Counted from the stretch's first letter, positions 8,337 through 16,075 are shown. The stretch: DNA of 16,646 nt from JAOTYV01 sp964469835 (GCA_964469835.1 CAYYBI010000441.1:1-16646); one strand, 5' to 3'. Numbers and translations: made by a program. Notes: generated by a model from the letters alone, not told the origin.

Positions 8337-9350
8337 TTACCAGCCTACGCGATCAACAATTTTCTGCGCCAACGGGCTCAAATCGGCGATTTTCCCGAGG
8401 CTTACCGTGTCTTCGCGAAAGCGGCCCCAGGAGGCCACTTCCTTGTCCGTGGCAACAACGGGATTGACCGGATACTCGTAATTCTGCGCCGCGTACATTT
8501 GCTGTGCGAACCGTTCGCTCAGGAATTCGAGCAACTTGATCATGTTCGCCCTGTTCTTGGCGTGGCGTGTCACGGCCGCGCCGGAAATATTGACGTGCGC
8601 GCCGCGATCCTCCTGGTTCGGAAAAACCAGATCGACCATCTTCGCCCACGCCTGCTGCTCCGGCTTCTTCTTGTTGAATTTCATCTTGCCGTAATAGTAG
8701 CTGTTGATCACGGCGACGTCGCAAACCCCTTGGGCCACCGCTTCGATCTGACCGCGGTCGTTACCTTGCGGCTTGCGCGCCAGATTGGCGACCAGCCCCT
8801 TGGCCCATTCCTGTGCCTTGGCTTCACCATGCGCCGCGATCATTGATGCCAGCAGCGCCCGGTTATAGACGTGGCTGCCTTTGCGCGTGCAAATACGGCC
8901 TTTCAGCTTAGGGTCCGCCAAATCCTCGTAAGATTTAACCGTCCCCGGTTTCACACGACCCTTGGCGACCGCAATCAACCGGATACGCTTCGTCAGCCCA
9001 AACCAGCGCTCTTGCGGATCGCGTAAATGCGCCGGAATGTTCTTCTCAAGAACCTCGGATTTTACCGCCAGCAGCAACCCCGCATCCGCATGCGCCTTGA
9101 GACGCGAAATATCGGCGGTCAAAATGCCGTCGGCCCGGGTGTTGCGTCCCTCGCTCTGAATGCGCTTCAGCATGCCCTTCTTGGCGAAGACGACATTCAC
9201 CTTGATGCCCGACCGTTTGGTGAATTCATCCAAAAAGGGTTTGATCAGAAAAGGTTGCCGGTAGGAGTAGATATTCACTTCCTCGGCCGCCGCCGGTAAT
9301 CCCGTTGCAGCGGCGACCGCCACAACGACAGTACAGAGATATTTCTTCAT
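8337..9350 (-). CDS. fbpA: Fe(3+) ABC transporter periplasmic substrate-binding protein (FbpA/FutA type)
   Basis: A 337-residue exported protein. The first 21 or so residues form a Sec signal peptide (MKKYLC..., hydrophobic core, likely cleavage after LPAAA). The mature start EEVNIYSYRQPFLIKPFLDEF is typical of the FutA/FbpA ferric-binding family, as are RICTRKGSHVYNRAL and the tyrosine-rich INSYYYGKM segment that supplies iron-binding tyrosines; GAHVNISGAAVTRHAKN follows. It captures ferric iron in the periplasm and delivers it to the permease encoded next. I chose ATG 9350, since the signal peptide begins there; an upstream in-frame ATG at 9365 adds MEQTT. The ribosome site is weak (GGAAC at about -13). 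A promoter with a perfect palindromic operator lies just upstream, pointing to iron-responsive control. Confidence 0.93.
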   Translation of the reverse strand: MKKYLCTVVVAVAAATGLPAAAEEVNIYSYRQPFLIKPFLDEFTKRSGIKVNVVFAKKGMLKRIQSEGRNTRADGILTADISRLKAHADAGLLLAVKSEVLEKNIPAHLRDPQERWFGLTKRIRLIAVAKGRVKPGTVKSYEDLADPKLKGRICTRKGSHVYNRALLASMIAAHGEAKAQEWAKGLVANLARKPQGNDRGQIEAVAQGVCDVAVINSYYYGKMKFNKKKPEQQAWAKMVDLVFPNQEDRGAHVNISGAAVTRHAKNRANMIKLLEFLSERFAQQMYAAQNYEYPVNPVVATDKEVASWGRFREDTVSLGKIADLSPLAQKIVDRVGW

Positions 9351-9395
9351 CGTTGTTTGTTCCATGTGGGGTTTCTGCGTCTGTGCAGTTGCGAT

Positions 9396-9410
9396 TGCGA
9401 ACCATTCGCA
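9396..9410 (-). promoter_or_regulatory. Putative iron-regulator operator (Fur/Irr-type palindrome)
   Basis: The minus-strand sequence TGCGAATGGTTCGCA is a perfect 6-3-6 inverted repeat (TGCGAA, three bases, TTCGCA). It lies 46 bases upstream of the start codon of the ferric-iron binding protein and just downstream of a candidate -10 box, the position expected for a repressor site. It resembles alphaproteobacterial Fur-family boxes (TGC-rich ends) and shares the GAA-N3-TTC core of the Irr iron control element. Which regulator binds is not decidable from the sequence. Confidence 0.6.
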
Positions 9411-9417
9411 TTTAATA

Positions 9418-9446
9418 AATTTATAATGCCTGATCCCGGCCTACAA
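9418..9446 (-). promoter_or_regulatory. Candidate sigma-70 promoter of the iron-importer genes
   Basis: On the minus strand, TTGTAG (9446-9441) and TAAATT (9423-9418) are separated by 17 bases. The -10 lies inside an unusually AT-rich patch that includes the palindrome ATAAATTTAT (9415-9424); an alternative TATAAA box overlaps it. The operator palindrome starts 7 bases beyond the -10, overlapping the expected transcription start. The boxes are imperfect, so the exact assignment is uncertain, but this is the only AT-rich stretch in the gap. Confidence 0.45.
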
Positions 9447-9519
9447 GCGCATTGCATGGACAACTTTGTCGCAGGCAGGCGATCGGAACGATTTAAGCAC
9501 GAATGGCGAAATTCCGCGA

Positions 9520-12500
9520 CTAACCCTGAAAATCTTCGAGATTGAGTAGCGCCGTATTACCGCCCGACGCCGTGACGTCGACCGACAGGGTCCGTTCGGT
9601 CGCAAACCGGAACAGGTAATGCGGCCCGCCCGCCTTGGGTCCGGTGCCGGAAAGCCCCTCGCCGCCAAACGGCTGAACACCAACAACCGCGCCGATCTGG
9701 TCCCGGTTTACGTAGGTGTTGCCGACCGGCAGGCGCTCATGGATACGGCGCACCGTTGCGTCAATGCGGCTGTGCACGCTCAAGGTCAGGCCATAGCCGG
9801 TATTGCGAATCGCGTCGATGACCGATTCCATCCGGTCGGCCGAATATCGAATGACGTGCAGCACCGGTCCGAACACCTCGCCCGTCAGCCTATCCAGGCT
9901 ATCGATTTCGTAGGCGGAGGGTGAGAAAAACGTGCCATGCGCGGCACTCTTGGGCAACGAAAGCGATCGAATGAGCGTCGCCTCGGCTTCCATCCGCCGC
10001 GCGTGTTCGTCCAGCATAGCCAGGGCATCCGCGTCGATCACCGGGCCGATATCGGTTTCCAGAGATGCAGGATTGCCAATGCACAGCAAATCCATCGCAC
10101 CGGCCAGCATGTCGATCATGCGATCGGCGACATCGTCCTGCAGGAACAACACGCGCAGCGCCGAACAACGCTGCCCGGCGCTGCGAAAGGCCGAGGTCAG
10201 CACATCCCGCACCACCTGTTCCGGCAAAGCGGAGGAATCGACAATCATCGCGTTCTGGCCCCCGGTTTCGGCAATCAAGGGAACGATCGCGCCGTCGCGG
10301 GCGGCAAGGCTCCGATTAATCGCCTGCGCTACCTCCAGCGATCCCGTGAAGGCCACGCCGGCGATGCGCGGATCGGCAACCAGCGGCGCCCCGACGCCGG
10401 GCCCGTCCCCCGGGAGCAGGTGCAAGATGTCGCCGGGGATACCTGCCTTTTGCAACAACTGGACGGCACGATGGGCGATCAGCGGCGTCTGCTCCGCCGG
10501 CTTGGCGAGCACCGAATTGCCGGCCGCCAGCGCGGCGGCGATCTGTCCGGTAAAGATCGCCAGGGGAAAGTTCCAGGGCGAAATACAAACGATCACACCG
10601 CGCCCGTGCATCGAAAGATGATTGGTTTCGCCGGTCGGCCCCGGCAAAATTCGGGGCTGATCAAAATCGGCACGCGCGCGCAGAGCATAATAGCGCAGGA
10701 AATCCACCGCTTCGCGCAATTCCGCGACCGCGTCGCCAAGCGTCTTTCCCGCCTCGCGAATGCACAGCGCCATCAATTCGGCGGCATGCTCCTCGAAAAG
10801 ATCCGATGCCTTTTCCAGCGCCTCGGCCCGACTGCCCGCCGGAACCAATGTCCAATCGGCCTGTGCCGCAACGGCCATTCCGACCGCCGCCGCCACGTCG
10901 TCCGGCGTTGCCGCCCGGACCGATCCGGCACGCCGCCGACGGTCGGCCGGCTCGGTCAGAGCCTCCGGCTCCGCCCCCACCGCCGTCCCCGAAACCGGCG
11001 ACGCCAGCCATTCATGGTCCGCGAAGGCGCCCATATCCTGCGCCAGGCTTTCCAGTGTCGCCCAATCCGACAAATCATACCCTTGTGAATTCCGCCGCTC
11101 GGCGCCGAAAAGATCGGCCGGTACCGGAATCGCCCCATGCCGGCGCGTTTTCAACGCGGCGATGTGCGCCACCGGATCGGCGACGATTTCCTCCAACGGC
11201 AGATCCTCATCGACGATCCGGTTGACGAAGGAAGTATTTGCGCCGTTTTCCAGCAAGCGCCGCACCAGATAGGCGAGCAGGTCTTCGTGGCTCCCCACCG
11301 GTGCATAGATCCTGCAGGGTAAATCCTGTGCCGACGGGCCGATGATCTGCTCGTACAAGGCCGCCCCCATGCCGTGCAGCCGCTGGAATTCGAAATCGCC
11401 CCCGCTGTCCTGCATGATGTCCAAAATTGCCGAGACCGAGTACGCGTTGTGCGTCGCGAATTGCGGGTAAAACGCCGCCGGCTCCGCCGCCAGCCGTTTG
11501 GCGCAGGCGAGAAACGAGACATCGGTCGAGGCCTTGCGGGTAAAGACCGGATAATCGGTGAGACCGGCGACCTGCGCGCGTTTGATCTCGGTGTCCCAGT
11601 AGGCGCCCTTGACCAGCCGGACCATCAATCGCCGCCCCTGGCCGCGCGCCAGCTCGGCGAGCCAATCCAGCAACGGCATCGCGCGCTTCTGATAGGCCTG
11701 CACCGCAAGACCGAACCCATCCCAGCCGCGCAACCCCGGCTCCGACACGACCGCCGAAATTACGTCGAGCGAAAGATCAAGCCGGTCCGCTTCCTCCGCA
11801 TCGACGGTGAGGCCGATATCCACCGCCTTGGCCTGGACCGCCAACGACGCCAGACGCGGCGCCAGCTCCCGCATTACCCGATCGTGCTGGGCCATCTCAT
11901 AGCGGGGAAAAAGTGCGGACAACTTCACCGATATACCCGGGCCCGCCACCGGCCCTTGCCCGTTCGCCGCCGCACCGATCGCTTTGATGGCCGTGGCGTA
12001 GGCTTCCAGATACCGGTCGGCGTCGGCCATCGTCTGCGCCGCTTCCCCCAACATGTCGAACGAGTGCCGGTATCCTTTGGCGACATCCTCCTCCGCCCGG
12101 TCGAGCGCTTCTTCAATGGTCCGGCCCATGACGAACTGGCGCCCCATGATGCGCATGGCCTGAACCAGCGATTCACGAACCACCGGCTCGCCGCTGCGCG
12201 CCACCAAACGGCCGAGAATGCCGCTCCAATCCCTCTCCGCATCATCGAGATTGATGATCCGGCCGGTCAGCATCAACGCCCAGGTCGATGCATTGACGAA
12301 AACCGACTCGGATCGGCCGAGATGGCTTTCCCAGTCGGCGTCACCGATCTTGTCGCGGATCAACCGGTCGCGGGTCTCGGAGTCCGGAATGCGCAACAGC
12401 GCCTCGGCGAGGCACATCAGCACCACGCCTTCATGGCTCGACATCTCGTATTCATTCAGGAAAGCGTCGATACCGCCGCGTTCCAGCCGCACCGCGCGCA

Positions 12501-12669
12501 CGGTTTTCACCAGGTCCATCGCCCGGTTCTTAATGCGTTTCAGCGCCTCGGGCGAAAACGCCGCCTGGCGCAACCGTTCGGCAACGCAGGTTTCCTCGTC
12601 CAGGACGAGGGCGCTGCGGATTGCCTGCCGCAACGGCTCCGCGGTCGGTCTCTTGTCGTGCAGGATCAT
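9520..12669 (-). CDS. putA: Bifunctional proline dehydrogenase / L-glutamate gamma-semialdehyde dehydrogenase PutA
   Basis: A 1049-residue bifunctional enzyme that oxidises proline to P5C with FAD and then glutamate semialdehyde to glutamate with NAD. The proline dehydrogenase barrel (about residues 120-500) shows ISVKLSALFPRYE, RLMVRLVKGAYWDTEIK (about 350), FATHNAYS, and YLVRRLLENGANTSFVNR with the paired substrate-binding Arg470-Arg471. The aldehyde dehydrogenase part (about 560-1040) has SPWNFPL (Asn700), FTGS, catalytic-general-base Glu801 in ETGGQNA and nucleophile Cys835 in GQRCSALR, plus EVFGPVLHV. Glu and Cys are 34 residues apart, as in other ALDHs. Compared with E. coli PutA (1320 residues), it lacks the N-terminal ribbon-helix-helix DNA-binding domain and the long C-terminal domain, so it cannot repress itself through that domain. 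ATG 12669 has GGGGGTG upstream; GTG 12678 is an alternative. Confidence 0.97.
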   Translation of the reverse strand: MILHDKRPTAEPLRQAIRSALVLDEETCVAERLRQAAFSPEALKRIKNRAMDLVKTVRAVRLERGGIDAFLNEYEMSSHEGVVLMCLAEALLRIPDSETRDRLIRDKIGDADWESHLGRSESVFVNASTWALMLTGRIINLDDAERDWSGILGRLVARSGEPVVRESLVQAMRIMGRQFVMGRTIEEALDRAEEDVAKGYRHSFDMLGEAAQTMADADRYLEAYATAIKAIGAAANGQGPVAGPGISVKLSALFPRYEMAQHDRVMRELAPRLASLAVQAKAVDIGLTVDAEEADRLDLSLDVISAVVSEPGLRGWDGFGLAVQAYQKRAMPLLDWLAELARGQGRRLMVRLVKGAYWDTEIKRAQVAGLTDYPVFTRKASTDVSFLACAKRLAAEPAAFYPQFATHNAYSVSAILDIMQDSGGDFEFQRLHGMGAALYEQIIGPSAQDLPCRIYAPVGSHEDLLAYLVRRLLENGANTSFVNRIVDEDLPLEEIVADPVAHIAALKTRRHGAIPVPADLFGAERRNSQGYDLSDWATLESLAQDMGAFADHEWLASPVSGTAVGAEPEALTEPADRRRRAGSVRAATPDDVAAAVGMAVAAQADWTLVPAGSRAEALEKASDLFEEHAAELMALCIREAGKTLGDAVAELREAVDFLRYYALRARADFDQPRILPGPTGETNHLSMHGRGVIVCISPWNFPLAIFTGQIAAALAAGNSVLAKPAEQTPLIAHRAVQLLQKAGIPGDILHLLPGDGPGVGAPLVADPRIAGVAFTGSLEVAQAINRSLAARDGAIVPLIAETGGQNAMIVDSSALPEQVVRDVLTSAFRSAGQRCSALRVLFLQDDVADRMIDMLAGAMDLLCIGNPASLETDIGPVIDADALAMLDEHARRMEAEATLIRSLSLPKSAAHGTFFSPSAYEIDSLDRLTGEVFGPVLHVIRYSADRMESVIDAIRNTGYGLTLSVHSRIDATVRRIHERLPVGNTYVNRDQIGAVVGVQPFGGEGLSGTGPKAGGPHYLFRFATERTLSVDVTASGGNTALLNLEDFQG

Positions 12670-12689
12670 GCAGCACACCCCCGGGAAAA

Positions 12690-12717
12690 ATCATACGCCG
12701 CCTGGGGCTGGCGACAA
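12690..12717 (-). promoter_or_regulatory. Candidate sigma-70 promoter of putA
   Basis: On the minus strand, TTGTCG (12717-12712) and TATGAT (12695-12690) are 16 bases apart, matching the consensus at four and five of six positions. Transcription would start near 12683, giving a leader of about 14 bases that still contains the GGGGGTG ribosome site. It sits within the 76-base gap shared with the divergent glycosyltransferase gene, so the two promoters probably overlap. Confidence 0.5.
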
Positions 12718-12745
12718 GCGGTGATGACCGGCTATAGAGACGGCA

Positions 12746-13939
12746 ATGACCGACCCGATCGAAGCAACCGAAAGCGGCATCCCGCCCTCGCCAACCGGCA
12801 CGGAGGCAATTCTCGCCGGACGGAAAATCGTCATCGTCGTCAGCGAGGACTGGTATTTCTGTTCGCACCGGCTGCCGCTCGGCAAGGCGCTGCATGCGGC
12901 CGGCGCCGAGGTTATCGTGGCAACGCGCGTGCGCGACCATGGAAATATTATCGACCAGGCCGGGTTGCGCGTCATCCCCATCGGCCTCGACCGCAGCGGA
13001 CTCAACCCGCTGCACGATCTCGGCACGCTGCGCGAGTTGTTGGGCATATATCGGCGGGAACGGCCCGATCTCGTCCATCATGTCGCCTTGAAGCCGACCC
13101 TGTACGGCGCGCTCTGCGCCTGCCTGACCGGCATTCCCGCGGTGGTGAACGCGCTCGCCGGTCTCGGCTACCTGTTCTCCTCGGCCACGCTGAAGGCGCG
13201 CTTGTTGCGGCCTTTCGCCCGGCTCGGCCTCCGCGCGCTCGTCAATCGCCGCAACAGCCAGACGATCCTGCAAAATCCCGACGACATCGCGTTGTTCCAA
13301 ACGGAATTGGGCGCGCGCCCGGACCGGCTCGCGCTGATCCGCGGCTCCGGCGTCGATACCACGCGCTTCCGCCCGCACCCGCCGCCGGACGGCACGCCCG
13401 TCGCGGTCTGCGTCTCGCGCATGCTGTGGGACAAGGGCATCAACGAGCTGGTCGAGGCGGCGCGCCTGCTGCACCGGCGCGGCACGAACATCAAAATCCG
13501 TCTGGTCGGCCCGACCGACGAGAACCCCGCCTCCATTCCACAAGCGACGCTCGATCACTGGCGTACCGAAGGCATCGTCGACCTCGCCGGCCCGACCAGC
13601 GACATTCCCGGCGAATACGCCCGCGCCCACATCGCCGTGCTGCCGTCCTACCGCGAGGGCCTACCGAAATCCTTGCTCGAAGCGGCGGCCTGCGGCCGGG
13701 CCATGGTCGCCACCGACGTACCCGGCTGCCGCGAAATCTGCCGCGAGAACGAAACCGGTCTGCTCGTCCCCGCCCGCAGTGTCGAGCCGTTGGCCGACGC
13801 GCTGGAGCGGTTGGCGGGTGATGCCGGTCTGCGGAACCGGCTCGGCGCGCGCGCGCGCCAGGTCGCGGAATCCGAGTTCGCCGAAGAGGTGGTGGTTGCG
13901 GAGACGCTGGCGTTGTATTGGGACTTGCTCACCAAGTAA
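12746..13939 (+). CDS. Glycosyltransferase family 4 protein
   Basis: A 397-residue GT-B-fold glycosyltransferase. The N-terminal acceptor half begins after a 25-residue extension with KIVIVVSEDWYFCSHRLPLGKAL and includes HHVALKPTLYGALCAC and VNALAGLGYLFSS, features shared with transferases such as PglA/CapM-like enzymes that add sugars to lipid-linked carriers. The C-terminal half has GSGVDTTRFRP, AVCVSRMLWDKGINELVEA, and the nucleotide-sugar-binding E-x7-E motif (Glu304 and Glu312) in PSYREGLPKSLLEAAACG, then VATDVPGCREI. It probably transfers a sugar in surface polysaccharide or glycolipid synthesis, at the cytoplasmic face of the membrane; donor and acceptor are unknown. It stands alone: no other polysaccharide gene is nearby, and it is divergent from putA. 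The ribosome site is weak (AGAGA). It ends next to an interspersed repeat. Confidence 0.93.
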   Translation: MTDPIEATESGIPPSPTGTEAILAGRKIVIVVSEDWYFCSHRLPLGKALHAAGAEVIVATRVRDHGNIIDQAGLRVIPIGLDRSGLNPLHDLGTLRELLGIYRRERPDLVHHVALKPTLYGALCACLTGIPAVVNALAGLGYLFSSATLKARLLRPFARLGLRALVNRRNSQTILQNPDDIALFQTELGARPDRLALIRGSGVDTTRFRPHPPPDGTPVAVCVSRMLWDKGINELVEAARLLHRRGTNIKIRLVGPTDENPASIPQATLDHWRTEGIVDLAGPTSDIPGEYARAHIAVLPSYREGLPKSLLEAAACGRAMVATDVPGCREICRENETGLLVPARSVEPLADALERLAGDAGLRNRLGARARQVAESEFAEEVVVAETLALYWDLLTK

Positions 13940-13944
13940 TGCGT

Positions 13945-14027
13945 CGTCATTCCGGACGGTGCAAAGCGCCGATCCGGAATCCAAAAAATCCTGACTCCAT
14001 TGGATACCCGCGTTCGCGGGTATGACG
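13945..14027. repeat. Interspersed palindromic repeat with two hairpins (CGTCAT...ATGACG element)
   Basis: Outer ends CGTCAT (13945-13950) and ATGACG (14022-14027) are inverted. Inside, ATTCCGGA (13949-13956) pairs with TCCGGAAT (13973-13980), extended by CGGTGC/GCGCCG with one G-U pair around an AAA loop. ATACCCGCG (14004-14012) pairs perfectly with CGCGGGTAT (14015-14023). This layout, hairpin, spacer with GGATCC-like ends, hairpin, is characteristic of short dispersed repeats seen in many copies between genes in alphaproteobacteria. Only one copy is in this window. It lies between two convergent genes and may also act as a transcription barrier for both. Confidence 0.75.
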
Positions 14028-14070
14028 GGATCTTTTCGAATTAGCTACGCCGACTAAACCCCACGCCCCC

Positions 14071-15480
14071 CTACTCTGCGGCGGCCCGGGCGGTCGGCGC
14101 GTCCGGCGCGATCAGGAGCCGCACCAGATCGTTGATGTCGTCGATCGATTCGATCCCCGCGACCGCCGCGACGATCGCATCGGCCGCTTCCGTCCCCATC
14201 ACCGGCTCGACCAGATAGCGGAATTTCTCCTCCACTTCCTCGGGCGACATCGGGTTTTCCGGCAGGCCCTTGGAGAACGGCACGCTGGCCTTGATCCGGC
14301 GTCCGTCGGTCGTTTCGATCTCCAGCCCAGCGCCTTCGTCGACCCTCTCCCATTTGTCGTTGGCGGCGACGACGACCTTCACCTTGCGTGCGGTTTCCAG
14401 CAATGCCGGGTCGCGGAAATCGACTTGCGTATAATCCCAGAAGCCGTTGCCGCCCTTCACGCCCTCGCCGCCATGGTGCAGCCGCATGGCGACGCTGAAC
14501 GGCAGGCTGAATTGCGCGCCGAGAATATCGTCCGGTTCGGTGATCGATCCGATATGGCTCAGGATCGGTTCGCTGTTGGTGGCGACCGTGATGGATTTGA
14601 CATCTTCCGGCTGGAGCGGCGTTTCCCGCCGCGCCTCGTCCAGCGCATCGAAAGCCGCATGGATGAGATGGCAGCAGCTATACGGCTTCAACCCATTGTC
14701 GAGCAGGTGATAGTGTTTGCCGAGCCCGTCGGTCAGCCGCTTGAGATCGTATTCGCCGGCGAACACCTTGCAGAAACCCTTTTCGCCTTCGAGGATCGAG
14801 TGCGGTCCGGTGATGCCCGCTTGCGCGAACAGCGCGGCGCGCACGCCGGCCTGCGTCGGAATCGCGCTGTGGATGCGTTTCACCGAGCCGCCGGTCTTGG
14901 TGTACTCGATCAGCCCGGCGGAATGGCTGCCGGCGATCGCCAGCGCGTTCAGCGTGGTTTCCTCGTCGAAACCCAGCAGCACCGCGCCCGCCGACGCCGC
15001 GCCGAACGGCCCGACTCCGACCGGCGGGTGATGGCCGCGATAGATCAGGTGCGGCGAACACGCCCAGGAAAGCCGAATCTGCACTTCATACGCCGCGACC
15101 ACGGCGACCAGGAACGCTTCCCCCGAAGCCTCGGCGAATTCGGCCAGCGCCAGCGCCGCCGGCACCGCAATGCCGCCCGGATGGGTCGGGCTTTTGAGGT
15201 GGGTATCGTCGGTCTCGTTGGCGTGGTTGAAGGTGCTGTTCAGGAAGGCGGCGTCGTCCGGCGCCATGCGGTCGCCGTAGAGCGCCACCGTCGAATGGCT
15301 GCCGCTGCGGGTCGCGCGCATCATATCGTAATAGGTCTTGCTCCAGGGCAGTGTCGCGCCGGCGATCTGGCAGCCGAAATTGTCGAGGATGAAGCGCCGT
15401 GCATGCTCGCGGACGTCCTCTGGGATATCCTCGTAACGCAAATTGGCCACCCAGTTCGCTATTGTCCGTGTCTCATGCAT
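14071..15480 (-). CDS. MmgE/PrpD family protein
   Basis: A 469-residue protein, full length for the MmgE/PrpD family, which includes 2-methylcitrate dehydratase PrpD and cis-aconitate decarboxylase; members are cytosolic, cofactor-free dehydratases, decarboxylases or isomerases of tricarboxylic-type acids. Family features: helical N-terminal domain with FILDNFGCQIAGA and FNHANETDDTH, GGIAVPAALALAE, the GVGPFGAASAGAVLLGFDEE block, HSAGLIEYTKTGGSVKRIHS (Lys and His of the active-site region), the swivel-domain KPYSCCHLIHAAFDAL, and QFSLPFSVAM. No prpB or prpC is nearby, so PrpD itself is unlikely; the substrate is unknown. I chose ATG 15480, with GAGGAG 7-9 bases upstream; a 16-residue upstream extension has no ribosome site. 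A palindrome-containing promoter candidate lies about 135-160 bases upstream. Confidence 0.93.
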   Translation of the reverse strand: MHETRTIANWVANLRYEDIPEDVREHARRFILDNFGCQIAGATLPWSKTYYDMMRATRSGSHSTVALYGDRMAPDDAAFLNSTFNHANETDDTHLKSPTHPGGIAVPAALALAEFAEASGEAFLVAVVAAYEVQIRLSWACSPHLIYRGHHPPVGVGPFGAASAGAVLLGFDEETTLNALAIAGSHSAGLIEYTKTGGSVKRIHSAIPTQAGVRAALFAQAGITGPHSILEGEKGFCKVFAGEYDLKRLTDGLGKHYHLLDNGLKPYSCCHLIHAAFDALDEARRETPLQPEDVKSITVATNSEPILSHIGSITEPDDILGAQFSLPFSVAMRLHHGGEGVKGGNGFWDYTQVDFRDPALLETARKVKVVVAANDKWERVDEGAGLEIETTDGRRIKASVPFSKGLPENPMSPEEVEEKFRYLVEPVMGTEAADAIVAAVAGIESIDDINDLVRLLIAPDAPTARAAAE

Positions 15481-15616
15481 GGCTGTTCTCCTCGCCGCCG
15501 CGCCCCCATTCGAGCGCCCGTTTTCCAAGTTTCGTTATATCCGCGCTGCTACCGGGCCGCAAATGGCGGCGACCGCTGGCGAGGCAAAGAACTGAAATTT
15601 CGTGTGTCCGGTCCGC

Positions 15617-15643
15617 CTATAATGCGGCGTGCCGCACGGCAAA
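15617..15643 (-). promoter_or_regulatory. Candidate promoter/operator palindrome upstream of the MmgE/PrpD gene
   Basis: The 14-base stretch TGCGGCACGCCGCA (minus strand, 15636-15623) is a perfect inverted repeat with a 2-base centre. On the minus strand it is preceded by TTGCCG and followed by TATAGG with about 15 bases between, so it would occupy the spacer of a weak promoter, a typical repressor position. On the plus strand the same patch contains a perfect TATAAT (15618-15623) with no convincing -35 partner. It could instead be a weak terminator for the small membrane protein gene, which ends 11 bases before it. Confidence 0.3.
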
Positions 15644-15646
15644 ATT

Positions 15647-16006
15647 CTATCCGTCCGGGTCTCGGTATAAGTATCTCTTCATATGCAACATGGCGGCGCG
15701 AAATTTCGGGCCTCCGGATGGTCGGTGATGGTGAATGAAAGGATGGAGCTTTTGCAATTCCCTTATCATTTTTTCAGGCAGGTTCTCGACCCGAACATCG
15801 CCAGCGGTTCCGACTTGAGCCGGAGTTGCCGGTCTTTCGAAACGGACGAGCACGCAATACAGCACGCCGGCTGCGACGCCGGTCGCCAGTACGGCAAGAA
15901 GAATGGTGTCGGTCCAGGCGACCCACAGCGCCAGTGGAGTCACCACCATGACAAATCCGAGGAGTATGAGGCCTAGCGCTATCAGCCTGTCGGCGAATTT
16001 AGCCAT
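15647..16006 (-). CDS. Small two-helix membrane protein of unknown function
   Basis: A 119-residue protein that I do not recognise. A short MAKFADR N-terminus is followed by two hydrophobic helices (about residues 8-31, LIALGLILLGFVMVVTPLALWVAW, and 34-56, ILLAVLATGVAAGVLYCVLVRF). A soluble tail of about 60 residues contains PEKMIRELQKLHPFIHHHRP and ends KRYLYRDPDG; by the positive-inside rule both ends are probably cytoplasmic. The start at ATG 16006 is well supported by GGGAGGT five bases upstream, in preference to longer in-frame starts up to 16093. A good promoter lies 70-100 bases upstream. It stands alone between the MmgE/PrpD and DOMON-like genes. Coding status is supported by the ribosome site, promoter and membrane-helix pattern rather than by family similarity. 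Confidence 0.7.
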   Translation of the reverse strand: MAKFADRLIALGLILLGFVMVVTPLALWVAWTDTILLAVLATGVAAGVLYCVLVRFERPATPAQVGTAGDVRVENLPEKMIRELQKLHPFIHHHRPSGGPKFRAAMLHMKRYLYRDPDG

Positions 16007-16075
16007 ATCTACCTCCCGCATGCTGCTCCAAAGCACAACAATCAGAGTGGACTCCGGCGCAACATGATCCCGTGT

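Noticed and set aside
12530..13630. 366-codon minus-strand open frame spanning the putA start and the glycosyltransferase gene
   Set aside because: Overlaps two confident genes and the putA promoter; composition typical of a GC-driven spurious frame.
11374..13821. 815-codon open frame on the plus strand opposite putA and running into the glycosyltransferase gene
   Set aside because: It is the antisense and out-of-frame shadow of two well-recognised genes; the translation is Arg/His/Gln-rich and low in hydrophobic residues, as expected from GC-skewed third positions.
14425..15738. 437-codon plus-strand open frame opposite the MmgE/PrpD gene
   Set aside because: Antisense shadow of a full-length family member; Arg-rich composition and no plausible ribosome site.
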